Assembly (NCBI RefSeq): GCF_000482325.1
Contig: NZ_KI535295.1
Coordinates: 235,060-299,059 of the forward strand
DNA length: 64,000 nucleotides
Direction of reading: 5' to 3'
DNA from: Bacillus sp. UNC438CL73TsuS30
GTDB lineage: Bacteria > Bacillota > Bacilli > Bacillales > Cytobacillaceae
The notes beneath the pieces are model-generated. The model was given only the letters and a program-made list of their open reading frames with translations. It made no database searches and had not been told where the DNA came from. The position numbers were made by a program, and so were the translations under genes. Positions 41,415-50,377 of the stretch are shown here, one piece after another. The number at the start of each line of letters is the position of its first letter. The stretch's first letter is position 1.

Positions 41415-43178
41415 ATGGCTAAACAAATAATGACAGCTGCAGAGCTAATTGCATTGTATTTAGAAAAAAGAGGAGTAAAACATCTTTACGGTGTACCAGG
41501 AGCTGCAATCCTACCATTCTATGATGCAGTAAAAGAATTAACGAAAATCGAGTCATATGTTGTTCGTCATGAGCAAACGGGTGCTTTCATGGCTGACGGT
41601 TATTCAAGAGCAACTGGGGAAGTTGGTGTATGTGCTGCAACTTCAGGTCCAGGAGGAACGAACTTCTTAACAGGCCTTTACAGTGCATGGATGGATTCAG
41701 TTCCTATGATTGCAATTACTGGCCAACAAAAAAATAGTTTAATAGGAACAATGCAATTCCAAGAAGCTCCAATAGTTGAAATGGCTAAACCAGTTACGAA
41801 AGCTGCATATCGTTTAACTGATGGTTCGAAAGCTGCTCAATTTATTCATGAAGCATGGATAACTGCTACTACAGGTCGGAAGGGTCCAGTTCTACTTGAC
41901 TTACCAGTTGACCAACAAAAAGTTGAAATCGAAGTTGATATCGATGAACTGATTGCATCTACTCCTGTAGATAACTTACCACAAGCTACTGATGCGGATA
42001 TCCAAAAAACTTTTGAATTATTAAAAGATGCTAAAAGACCAGTATTGCTTTCTGGTGGCGGGGTTAACCTTGCAAACGCTACTGCTGAATTAAAAGCATT
42101 AGCTGAAGAACTTCAAATTCCTGTTGTAACTACTGGTATGGGTATGGATACCTTCCCTAACGATCACCCATTATTCGCTGGACGTATGGGAACAATGCTT
42201 GATACTCCATTTGGTAACAAAACAATTGTTGAAGCTGACTTAGTAATTAACCTTGCTGGACGTTTTGCTGACCGTTCTACTGGTAATGTAGGCGTATTTA
42301 CACAAAACGGTAAGAAAATTATCCACGTAAACCTTGATAACAAAGAAATTGGTAAAGTTGTACCAACTACTTTAGGTATCGTTTCTGATGTTAAAACATT
42401 CATGGTTAAACTGACAGAAGCGTATAAAGACCTTGGGGCTAATGTAGCTGCAACTGCCGAGGCAGATACTAAAATTGACTTAACGGAAGAACGTAAAAAA
42501 TGGGCTCGTAAAACGGATTACACAACACTTCCGATCAGACAAGAGCGTGCATTACGCGAACTTCGTGAATTCTTAGATCGCGATGCATTCGTATCACATG
42601 ACTGCGGTATCAGCCAAATCTGGTCTTGCCAATTATTTGAAACGTATGAACCAAGAACATACCTATTAACTGGCGGTGCAGGTACAATGGGCTGGGGGCT
42701 TGGTGCAGCAATGGCAGCAAAACTTGCTTTCCCTGAAAGACAAAGTGTTAACATCCTTGGTGACGGAAGCTTAGGAATGTCATTACAAGATATCGCGACA
42801 GCTGCAAAGCATGATATCCCAGTTATCATTTTCTGTATGAACAACTCATTACTTGGATTAATTCGTCAACAACAAAACTGGTTCTATGATAACCGTCGCA
42901 TTTCGACTGACTTAGAATACAAAAACGAATTAACTGATGGTGAACATAGTGAACGGGGAATTGACTTCGTTAAAACTGCAGCAGGAATGGGTGTTCGTGG
43001 TGAGTTAGTTACTCATTATGATGATATCAAACCAGCATTACAACGTGCAGTTGACTCAGGTAAACCATATATTATTGAAGTACTAGTAGATGGTGATCCT
43101 GAAAAAGCATGTGAGTTCTCTAATAACGGGGCACTTAACGGATTTAAATATTCTGATAAAATCAACTATTCTAAATAA
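41415..43178 (+). CDS. Glyoxylate carboligase-like TPP enzyme
   Basis: A 587-residue member of the acetolactate synthase/glyoxylate carboligase family. The start HLYGVPGAAILPFYDAVKEL recalls Gcl (GVPGAAINPFY). TPP motif GDGSLGMSLQDIATAAKHDIPVIIFCMNN near residue 453. The activating-glutamate position reads VVRHEQTGAFMADGYSRATG, i.e. Glu53 is present, whereas E. coli Gcl has valine there. No small regulatory subunit is nearby and the operon is catabolic, so carboligation of glyoxylate to tartronate semialdehyde is likelier than acetolactate synthesis. Its ATG follows the kinase stop without a gap. Confidence 0.82.
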   Translation: MAKQIMTAAELIALYLEKRGVKHLYGVPGAAILPFYDAVKELTKIESYVVRHEQTGAFMADGYSRATGEVGVCAATSGPGGTNFLTGLYSAWMDSVPMIAITGQQKNSLIGTMQFQEAPIVEMAKPVTKAAYRLTDGSKAAQFIHEAWITATTGRKGPVLLDLPVDQQKVEIEVDIDELIASTPVDNLPQATDADIQKTFELLKDAKRPVLLSGGGVNLANATAELKALAEELQIPVVTTGMGMDTFPNDHPLFAGRMGTMLDTPFGNKTIVEADLVINLAGRFADRSTGNVGVFTQNGKKIIHVNLDNKEIGKVVPTTLGIVSDVKTFMVKLTEAYKDLGANVAATAEADTKIDLTEERKKWARKTDYTTLPIRQERALRELREFLDRDAFVSHDCGISQIWSCQLFETYEPRTYLLTGGAGTMGWGLGAAMAAKLAFPERQSVNILGDGSLGMSLQDIATAAKHDIPVIIFCMNNSLLGLIRQQQNWFYDNRRISTDLEYKNELTDGEHSERGIDFVKTAAGMGVRGELVTHYDDIKPALQRAVDSGKPYIIEVLVDGDPEKACEFSNNGALNGFKYSDKINYSK

Positions 43179-43208
43179 ATTTTGCTTTGTAAATCTCTGA
43201 GAACGTAA

Positions 43209-43239
43209 TGAAGCAATTGGTCATTTTCCAATTGCTTCA
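43209..43239 (+). terminator. Hairpin after the carboligase gene
   Basis: TGAAGCAATTGG / CCAATTGCTTCA, 12-bp perfect stem with 7-base loop, but no T-run; possible weak terminator or mRNA-end protection. Confidence 0.5.
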
Positions 43240-43335
43240 AAGATAATCTTATCAAAATAACAGTTATGTAAATGGAATCAAGTTAACATGAAAGTTTCAA
43301 TATTAAGGGAGGGAAGCCGAAAAATCGGCGAAAAC

Positions 43336-44283
43336 ATGTCAGCAAATCTTCATAATTCAATGAAAGTCGGAATTGTCCATTTTATGGCTTATCCTGAAAC
43401 AATGGGTGGAGACGGTCCAACTGTTGAAACAGTTAAGAAAATTGTTCAAGATGATTTCTTCTCTGGAATTGAGATTACATCTATTAACAACCTTGAAGAT
43501 CGTAAAGCGGTTGCGCAAATTTTAGAATCTGGCCGAATGACTGTCGGATTTGGTGCACAACCAATTCTTTTAAGAAACAAAGGAAACCTTAACTCTTTTG
43601 ATGAAACTGAGCGTAGAAGAGCGATCGAATTAGTGAAGGGTGGTATTGACCAGGCATACGAATTAAATGCTTCTAAATTTGGTTTCTTAAGCGGTGCAAA
43701 ACCAGATACTGATCAAGATACAGCGTTACAATTATTAACAGATTCGATTAAAGAATTATGTGAATATGCAAGATCTAAAGGTGATCTTATTCTTTCGCTT
43801 GAAACATTTGATGATGAGACAGATAAAAAATGTTTAATCGGTTCTAATAAACTTGCTGTTGAAGTGGCAAAAGAGGTTCGTAAAGTAGATCCTACTTTTG
43901 GTTTAATGCTTGATTTAAGCCATCTACCAATGCAGCGCGAAACGTCAATTGATGCATTAACGGTTGCTCGAGACTATATTAATCATGCGCATATCGGAAA
44001 TTGCTACATTAAAGATACTTCTGATCTTGCCTATGGTGATCAGCATCCTCGTTTCGGCTATCCAGGAAGTGAAGTAGATGTTCCTGAATTAGCAGAGTAC
44101 TTACGAGCTCTATTAGAAATTGGTTATATCGGCGAAGGGAATAAGAATGTTGTTGCCTTTGAGGTAAAACCAGTTGGTACAGAGTCATCAGATATTGTTA
44201 TTGCCCAGTCAAAACGTACGCTTATTGATGCATGGTCATTAGTGCATTCAACAAAAGGCCGCCTCGTAAGTCTTTCTATATAA
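43336..44283 (+). CDS. Hyi/OtnI-like TIM-barrel sugar isomerase
   Basis: A 315-residue xylose-isomerase-like TIM-barrel protein. It has KVGIVHFMAYPETMG, GIEITSINNL, LILSLETFDDETDKKCLIG (metal Glu), FGLMLDLSHLPMQRE (metal Asp, His), INHAHIGNCYI (His) and VAFEVKPVG (Glu). Hydroxypyruvate isomerase and 2-oxotetronate isomerase belong to this superfamily, so tartronate semialdehyde to hydroxypyruvate, or 2- to 3-oxotetronate, are plausible reactions. The start is uncertain: GGGAGGGAA lies 20 bases upstream of this ATG but a small hairpin GCCGA-TCGGC between them could bring it close. A decayed partial copy lies at 61,530. Confidence 0.78.
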   Translation: MSANLHNSMKVGIVHFMAYPETMGGDGPTVETVKKIVQDDFFSGIEITSINNLEDRKAVAQILESGRMTVGFGAQPILLRNKGNLNSFDETERRRAIELVKGGIDQAYELNASKFGFLSGAKPDTDQDTALQLLTDSIKELCEYARSKGDLILSLETFDDETDKKCLIGSNKLAVEVAKEVRKVDPTFGLMLDLSHLPMQRETSIDALTVARDYINHAHIGNCYIKDTSDLAYGDQHPRFGYPGSEVDVPELAEYLRALLEIGYIGEGNKNVVAFEVKPVGTESSDIVIAQSKRTLIDAWSLVHSTKGRLVSLSI

Positions 44284-44296
44284 ATTGCAATTGCTT

Positions 44297-44332
44297 TACT
44301 CAGCGACAAGTATTTGTACTTGTCGCTGAGTA
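44297..44332 (+). terminator. Strong hairpin after the isomerase gene
   Basis: A perfect 16-bp stem (arms 44,297-44,312 and 44,317-44,332) with TTTG loop, without a T-run downstream. Terminator-like or RNA-stabilising. Confidence 0.6.
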
Positions 44333-44451
44333 ATATCATGAAAAATACACCAATAACTATACAAATGATTCAATCGTTTAACTCGCTTATGATTCAAAAT
44401 GACTTATTGTCTATCATCTGCCTAGGATGTTATGATTCTATTAAAAATTAC

Positions 44452-44470
44452 GTTTTGTAATAAACAATAC
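44452..44470 (+). promoter_or_regulatory. Partial operator H before allC
   Basis: GTT-TTGTAATAAAC-AATAC matches the right half of operator C (GTT-TTGTAATAAAC-AACAA) almost exactly, but the left TGGAAC half is missing (AAAAAT). Possibly a degenerate ninth-class site. Confidence 0.4.
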
Positions 44471-44510
44471 TATGATCTTATATTGATTATATAGGAAGGG
44501 GAGTTATTGT

Positions 44511-45776
44511 TTGGTTAAACTGCAGCAGGACATTGACGCGAAAAGAATCAGTACTAGAATTGAAGAACTTGCTCGTTGTTCATCTACTACTGTCGGTGTC
44601 ACAAGATTACCATTCACCATCGAAAGTACGAAAGCCGAAAGACTTGTTGAAGAGTGGATGATAGCAGCAGGGATGTCTGTTAGAAAAGATGGTCTTAATA
44701 ATATGATCGGCCGTTATGAAGGAAAAAATCCAACAGCACCCGTTTTAATGATTGGTTCCCATTTAGATAGTGTCATTGAAGCAGGTAAGTATGATGGAAT
44801 TTTAGGTGTTATTTCGGGAATAGAAGTTGTTCAATACCTTCGCGATAATCAAATTATTTTAGACAATCCAATTGAAGTAGTTGGTTTCTGTGATGAGGAA
44901 GGAGTAAGATTTCATTCAACTTTCCTTGGAAGTAAAGCAATCGCTGGAACGTTTACTCAAGAAGATTTGGAAAGAACAGATGAAAATGGAATCACAATTG
45001 CTGAAGCTTTAAATGCAATTGGAATTTCTGATCCAGATGCTTATAAAAACGCTAGACGTACTCCTGAGGAACTTCTCGCTTATTTAGAACTTCATATCGA
45101 ACAGGGACCTGTTCTTGAGAAGGAAAATGAGGCTGTTGGAGTCGTTACCGGGATTGCCGGTGCGACAAGGTTTTCTTTTGACATTATTGGAAAACCGGGT
45201 CATGCAGGGACAGTTCCTGTTGCTATTAGACAAGATGCCCTTTTAGGTGCAAGTGAACTTATTTCTTTTATCGAGAAAATTGCACTCGAAAACGAACCAT
45301 TAGTTGCAACAGTTGGTAAACTTACAGTTAGTCCTGGTGCGAGTAATGTCATTCCTGGTCTGGTTACAGGTACGCTCGATATTCGGGATTTAAATGTCGA
45401 ACGTAAACAAAAAGCGATTGATGCGATTTTAATGGAAAGTGAAAGAATAGCTCAGACTAGAGGATTGCAAATTACATTTGAACAAGTAATGGAAGCTGAC
45501 CCGGTATACTGTAGCGGAGAAATCATGACTTTAATTGAACAATCAATTAGTGAACAGGGTGGAAGCGTTATTAAGTTAGTGAGTGGTGCTGGTCATGATG
45601 CAATGGCGATGGCCGATGTGACGGATGTTGCGATGATTTTCGTCCGTTGTAAAGATGGTCTTAGTCATCACCCTGATGAATTCGTGACAGATGAAGATAT
45701 GGGTGCCGGAGCTGAAGTGCTTCTATCTACAGTTATGAAAATAGCTGGAAAACAGTCTAATAATATAGATGATTAA
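44511..45776 (+). CDS. allC: Allantoate amidohydrolase (M20-type Zn hydrolase)
   Basis: A 421-residue M20-family amidohydrolase that hydrolyses allantoate to (S)-ureidoglycine, CO2 and ammonia. Key parts: GVTRLPFTIESTKAERLVEEWM, MIGSHLDSVIEAGKYDGILGV (metal His and Asp), VVGFCDEEGVRFHSTFLGSKAIAG (catalytic EE), LELHIEQGPVLE (metal His), GKPGHAGTVPV, and SGAGHDAMAMA near the end (metal His). Related N-carbamoyl-amino-acid hydrolases look alike; context with allantoinase and ureidoglycine aminohydrolase decides. TTG start after AGGAAGGGGAG. Its N-terminus is partly duplicated as a fossil at 61,356. Confidence 0.9.
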   Translation: MVKLQQDIDAKRISTRIEELARCSSTTVGVTRLPFTIESTKAERLVEEWMIAAGMSVRKDGLNNMIGRYEGKNPTAPVLMIGSHLDSVIEAGKYDGILGVISGIEVVQYLRDNQIILDNPIEVVGFCDEEGVRFHSTFLGSKAIAGTFTQEDLERTDENGITIAEALNAIGISDPDAYKNARRTPEELLAYLELHIEQGPVLEKENEAVGVVTGIAGATRFSFDIIGKPGHAGTVPVAIRQDALLGASELISFIEKIALENEPLVATVGKLTVSPGASNVIPGLVTGTLDIRDLNVERKQKAIDAILMESERIAQTRGLQITFEQVMEADPVYCSGEIMTLIEQSISEQGGSVIKLVSGAGHDAMAMADVTDVAMIFVRCKDGLSHHPDEFVTDEDMGAGAEVLLSTVMKIAGKQSNNIDD

Positions 45777-45791
45777 TTAAAAAGACTTACA

Positions 45792-45832
45792 AAAAAACTT
45801 GTGAATCGCCTATATAGGATCACAAGTTTTTT
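45792..45832. terminator. Terminator between allC and the PucR gene
   Basis: AAAAAACTTGTGA / TCACAAGTTTTTT stem with 15-base loop, A-run and T-run on the two sides, so it can serve both convergent genes. Confidence 0.88.
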
Positions 45833-45930
45833 CTTTAAGAATAATAAAAAAACAACAAGCAGAAACTATTCACTTATATCGATGATAGAATGAGAAATTT
45901 CATTGAAAGGTCTGATTAACTCCCTCTTAT

Positions 45931-47565
45931 TTAAGTGAAATTTGATCGTAAAAGTAACGCGATTCGTAATTGCAGCGATTCTTGAGAATCATGAATGGAA
46001 TAATTTAAAATTTCCTCACATTTGGCAATTCGATATTTTACTGTATTTCTGTGTACATACAATTTTCTAGAGGTAATTGCAATTTCACAATTATTATCTA
46101 AATAGACAAATAAAGTATTAACTAAGTCTTCTTCATCCTTATTTTTCGGATACGCCAGAGAGCGCAACGTATTTTCGTAAAATTTCCGCAGATCCTTCTC
46201 AGGAATTAATCGAATCAGTTCCTTTAATTGCTTCGTTTCATAAAAATTTATAAATTTGTATTGAAACAATTCTTCTCCTTGTTTCCATGCCTTCACCGCT
46301 TCTTCATACGTTACAGGAATATTGGTAAGATCATTAAAAAAGTTACCGATTCCAAACGAGAGTGAAATTTTCAAATTTGTATAAGCCTCATTCTGAAATT
46401 CTATAAGTCTTTCTTCAATTGAGCTTTTATTTGGCTCATCAATATTTGAAGGAAACTGTATTAAAATCACAAAATATGAATCCTTCATGAAAACGATATT
46501 TTTATTATCGATTTTTAAAAATGATTGTTTAAAAAATTTATATAAATAATCGTATAATCTATTCATGATATCTGTGCTTTGTTTTTTATCATCTATCTTA
46601 CATACAATGCAAACGTATTTCTGATTGTCTAATAAGCCATACTGTTTTCCCATGTGAATTATTTCTTGTTTAGTCGATACGTTTCCATCAACAAGCGAAG
46701 CAAAAAAGTGATTTTCTAACATACGGCTGTTCTCTCTAATCGCCTCATTTTTAAGCAAGGTGAATGATATGACAGTTGATGCTTGCTCGATGGTTAATTG
46801 TGAAGAAGGATATGGCAGCTTCTCCGGATTTAAAATAATTAATAAATATGGATATGGGTTCATCGTTTTTACTTTATACATTTTTAACGAAATTACTGAA
46901 TGATGTTGACGAGTGATACCGATTGTAAGGTCATTTTTTTCTCGGTAGATATCAAGATTACGTTTAAAATGTTCCTCCACAATTTCCATGACGATTTTCA
47001 TATTTCCTGTTTGAAAATGGTGGGAAAATGATGTTACATCACCGATAGGGTCTAGAAGGAGAACAGGACATTTTAATAAAGAACCAAGGTTTTCGATTAA
47101 AGAATGCAAACTATAGCCTTTCATCATCATATTGGTAAATTTCTTGTGTACATGAATCGCGTAAAATAATTCTTCAATTTGGTTATCCCAAATAAAGCTT
47201 AATAATTGATGGGCTACCGTACCTAATGTTAATGATTCCGGAATTTGAATGATTGGAAATTGTAATGAGTCAGCTAAATCGATTACCTCTTGTGGAATGA
47301 CATCAATGAATCGTTTAAGCTTAATCGCAATTCCAGCACAGGGACGCTTATTTATTTGCGAAATGAGATCACCTAACTGCTGCGGGGCATCTTTGAAGGC
47401 GTAGCCTGTCGTCAATAATAAGGAATTCTCGGCTAAAAAATTGATGACGTCAGGAGTTTCTGATATCTCAATTGATTCAACTTTCCTTTTGAGTCCGGCA
47501 TGTCCAGCAAGAATTTTTGCTTCTTGTAATACATCTACGATGAATAAATCTTCGACAATTTTCAT
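45931..47565 (-). CDS. PucR-family purine catabolism regulator
   Basis: A 544-residue PucR-type activator. N-terminal PucR/PurC-like ligand domain (VEDLFIVDVLQEAKILAGHAGL, LLTTGYAFKD, GIAIKLKRFIDVIPQEVIDLADSLQFPIIQIPES), a GGDEF-like central part, and the C-terminal CdaR-type helix-turn-helix TLFVYLDNNCEIAITSRKLYVHRNTVKYRIAKCEEIL. In B. subtilis PucR controls the whole purine-degradation regulon. AGAGGG precedes the ATG; 21 more upstream codons lack a ribosome site. It is divergent from allB, which it probably controls. Confidence 0.92.
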   Translation of the reverse strand: MKIVEDLFIVDVLQEAKILAGHAGLKRKVESIEISETPDVINFLAENSLLLTTGYAFKDAPQQLGDLISQINKRPCAGIAIKLKRFIDVIPQEVIDLADSLQFPIIQIPESLTLGTVAHQLLSFIWDNQIEELFYAIHVHKKFTNMMMKGYSLHSLIENLGSLLKCPVLLLDPIGDVTSFSHHFQTGNMKIVMEIVEEHFKRNLDIYREKNDLTIGITRQHHSVISLKMYKVKTMNPYPYLLIILNPEKLPYPSSQLTIEQASTVISFTLLKNEAIRENSRMLENHFFASLVDGNVSTKQEIIHMGKQYGLLDNQKYVCIVCKIDDKKQSTDIMNRLYDYLYKFFKQSFLKIDNKNIVFMKDSYFVILIQFPSNIDEPNKSSIEERLIEFQNEAYTNLKISLSFGIGNFFNDLTNIPVTYEEAVKAWKQGEELFQYKFINFYETKQLKELIRLIPEKDLRKFYENTLRSLAYPKNKDEEDLVNTLFVYLDNNCEIAITSRKLYVHRNTVKYRIAKCEEILNYSIHDSQESLQLRIALLLRSNFT

Positions 47566-47826
47566 TCTTATCCCTCTTTTTTCCTTCTTTTGCCAAGTGT
47601 ATTTTAATGATTGAACGAGAATAGACATTTTTTAATGTTTTGTTTAAACAAAAATCTCTAACTAAATTGTTTAGATTGAATAATGATTTTGAAAATTAAA
47701 TCATTTAAAATTAATTGTACAAAGAATTGATTTGGAATGAAACTGTTTTCAAAAAAATTGCAAAAAGGCAGCTTAATATAAAAGTTATTTATTATCTTGT
47801 GGTTTTTACTATTGGGGAGGGAAATT

Positions 47827-49185
47827 ATGGATACATATGATTTAATTATTCGAAATGGAAATATTGTAATAGACTCGATTGTTCAAGGGGATATTGCCAT
47901 TAAAGATGGGAAAATTAAAGAATTGTCTGTCGGAAAAAGTTTAGCAGCAACTGCAGAGAGGGAGATTGATGCAAGTGGACAGCACATCCTACCTGGATTA
48001 ATTGATACCCATGTCCACTTTAATGAGCCAGGCAGGACTGAATGGGAAGGCGCACGAACAGGTAGTAGAAGTTTAGCGGCAGGGGGGGGAACAACCTATT
48101 TTGATATGCCATTAAATAGTACACCTCCAACAATTAATAAAGAAAATTTAGAATTAAAAAGAGTCTTGTCCGAAGAAAAATCGGTTATCAATTGCCGCTT
48201 CTGGGGTGGACTCGTACCAGAAAATATTGAGAATATTAAGGAACTATATGAAAATGGGGTAATTGGTTTTAAGGCTTTTATGTCGCCGAGTGGAATTGCC
48301 GATTTCAATCATGTAGATGATCGGTCGATTTTTAAAGGAATGAGTGAAATCGCTTCAATCGGTTCTTTATTAGCAGTACATGCCGAAAGTACGGTCATTT
48401 GTGATCAACTCGCTGAAGAAAAACAAAGGCAAAATAAAACATCTGCCAAAGACTTTGTCGAATCAAGACCGATTATTTCCGAAATTGAAGCAGTAAGAAG
48501 GATTATATCTTATGCTGAAGCGACAGGTTGTAAACTGCATATCGTTCATGCGAGCAGCCGAAAAGTCGTCCAAGTCATTAATGAGGCTAAGCAGAGAGGT
48601 GTAGATATTACTGTGGAAACATGTCCTCATTATTTATCATTGACTTTGAAAGACTTAGAGGAAAAAGGCGGGGTGGCAAAATGTTGCCCACCACTGCGCG
48701 ATGATCACGAAGTAGAACAGCTATGGCTGGCTGTAGCAAATGGTGAAATTGATGTCATAGCTTCTGACCATTCTCCTGCCCCGCCAAGCATGAAAAAAGT
48801 AACAAATGGAGACTTTTTCAAGGCTTGGGGCGGTATTTCAGGTGCTCAATCTACACTGAATATTATGTTGACTGAAGGGTATTTTAATCGTAATCTGCCT
48901 TTAGAAAAGGTTGTTGAGTTAACGGCTGCGAATCCTGCTAAGCTGTTCGGACTTTATCCGCAAAAAGGAATCATTGCCGTTGATAGTGATGCCGATCTGG
49001 CAATAGTAAATCTAAACGAAAGCTTCGAGCTGAAACAGGAAGATTTGTTCTACCGCCATCAGCAATCCCCATATGTTGGCAAAACCTTTAAAGGAAAAGT
49101 GACAACAACGATCGTAAGTGGAAAGATTGTCTTTGAAAATGGCAATATTACAATTGGGGAAAAAACCGAAATCAACTCCTACTAA
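47827..49185 (+). CDS. allB: Allantoinase
   Basis: Hydrolyses allantoin to allantoate. The 452-residue amidohydrolase has DTHVHFNEPGRTEWEGARTGSRSLAAGGGTTYFDMPLNS (metal HxH), GFKAFMSPSG with the carbamylated lysine, LLAVHAES, LHIVHASS (metal histidines), ETCPHYLSL and VIASDHSPAPPSMK (catalytic Asp). Length matches B. subtilis PucH and E. coli AllB. GGGGAGGG before the ATG. Terminator at 49,204. Confidence 0.96.
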   Translation: MDTYDLIIRNGNIVIDSIVQGDIAIKDGKIKELSVGKSLAATAEREIDASGQHILPGLIDTHVHFNEPGRTEWEGARTGSRSLAAGGGTTYFDMPLNSTPPTINKENLELKRVLSEEKSVINCRFWGGLVPENIENIKELYENGVIGFKAFMSPSGIADFNHVDDRSIFKGMSEIASIGSLLAVHAESTVICDQLAEEKQRQNKTSAKDFVESRPIISEIEAVRRIISYAEATGCKLHIVHASSRKVVQVINEAKQRGVDITVETCPHYLSLTLKDLEEKGGVAKCCPPLRDDHEVEQLWLAVANGEIDVIASDHSPAPPSMKKVTNGDFFKAWGGISGAQSTLNIMLTEGYFNRNLPLEKVVELTAANPAKLFGLYPQKGIIAVDSDADLAIVNLNESFELKQEDLFYRHQQSPYVGKTFKGKVTTTIVSGKIVFENGNITIGEKTEINSY

Positions 49186-49203
49186 TACCATATGTTAGGA
49201 AGC

Positions 49204-49257
49204 AAAAAGCTAATAACAGGACTAGATTACTACCTCATGTCCTATTATTGGCTTTTT
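49204..49257 (+). terminator. allB terminator
   Basis: AAAGC-TAATAACAGGAC pairs with GTCCTATTATTGGCTTT, followed by TTTTTT. Confidence 0.88.
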
Positions 49258-49463
49258 TAGATGTCTAAAGAAAAATGGGAGATACAAATCGGTTTGAAGG
49301 ACTAAGAAAATAGTAGAAGCAACAGTCACAATTTATCCAAAGTAAACAAAAATAAAAAGTGTTTTTATTCATTAGTGATAATGACGAATGAAGTGAAAAC
49401 GATTAACATTTAAATTAGAAACGAATAATTCAAAGAATAAAACATAAGGGGAGTTTAAATAAG

Positions 49464-50228
49464 ATGGGTTATCCTAAAGACTTATTATCAAGCAGATCAA
49501 TCATTGAGCACGGTAAATATGCATTAATCGCACCTGAAGGCTTGGTTAACAATGTGATTCCAGGATTTGAAAATTGCATTATTTCGATTTTAGGTTCACC
49601 AAAACTTGGTGCAAGCTTTGTTGATTACGTTGTAACCATGAAACAAGATGGTAAAAATAGCGAGGGATTCGGCGGGCAAGAAAATATCGAGACGTTCGTC
49701 TATGTTCTTGAAGGCAAAATTAAAGCTTCTGCAGGTGAGCAAGAATTTATGCTTGAAGAAAGCGGATATTTATACTGTCCTCCAGGAACAAAAATGTATC
49801 TAGAAAACCAATTTGGCGGAGAATCAAAACTATTCCTTTACAAACAAAAATATCGTCCACTTGAAGGACGGAAACCATGGGTTTATTCAGACCATGCGAA
49901 CAAGATTGAATATAGAAATTATGATGATATGCATAATGTCAATATTAAAGATCTTTTACCGACAGACCTAGATTTTGATATGAATTTTCACATTCTTTCT
50001 TTTGACCCTGCTGCATGCCATCCGTTTATCGAAACACATGTACAAGAGCATGGTGCCTACTTACTTTCAGGAGAAGGTATGTATAATCTAGACAATCAAT
50101 GGGTTCCAGTGAAAAAAGGAGATTACATTTTTATGGGACCATATGTACACCAGGCAGCTTATGCTGTAGGCAGAGAAAATTTAACATACGTTTATTCTAA
50201 AGATTGCAACCGTGACGCTGCATTGTAA
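49464..50228 (+). CDS. allE: (S)-ureidoglycine aminohydrolase
   Basis: A 254-residue bicupin that releases ammonia from (S)-ureidoglycine to give (S)-ureidoglycolate, using Mn. Recognised from SRSIIEHGKYALIAPEGLVNNVIPGFENC, the first cupin EGFGGQENIETFVYVLEGKI, and the second cupin with HPFIETHVQEHGAYLLSGEGMYNLDNQW, where E, H, H and Q form the metal site, then KKGDYIFMGPYVHQAAYAVG. Length equals E. coli AllE (YlbA) at 261. A near-match to a catabolite-repression (cre) site TGAAAACGATTAACA lies 58 bases upstream. RBS AGGGGAG. Confidence 0.95.
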   Translation: MGYPKDLLSSRSIIEHGKYALIAPEGLVNNVIPGFENCIISILGSPKLGASFVDYVVTMKQDGKNSEGFGGQENIETFVYVLEGKIKASAGEQEFMLEESGYLYCPPGTKMYLENQFGGESKLFLYKQKYRPLEGRKPWVYSDHANKIEYRNYDDMHNVNIKDLLPTDLDFDMNFHILSFDPAACHPFIETHVQEHGAYLLSGEGMYNLDNQWVPVKKGDYIFMGPYVHQAAYAVGRENLTYVYSKDCNRDAAL

Positions 50229-50377
50229 AAAGTCAGCAGAATGATAGCTTAAATGAAGAATAGAAAGAAAGTATATCTTCATTGTTAATGATCATATATA
50301 AAATTCGCAACAAAGTATGCGAAAATAGCTAAAAAATAAGAAAAATGAGGTGTTGGGAAGTGGAAGGGGAAGCGACT

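Noticed and set aside
41415-43178. Biosynthetic acetolactate synthase large subunit
   Set aside because: No small subunit or ilv/leu genes nearby; start sequence and operon point to glyoxylate use, though the glutamate leaves some doubt.
49392-49406. Catabolite-repression (cre) site before allE
   Set aside because: TGAAAACGATTAACA has one base too many in the right half for the 14-bp consensus; mentioned only as a near-match.
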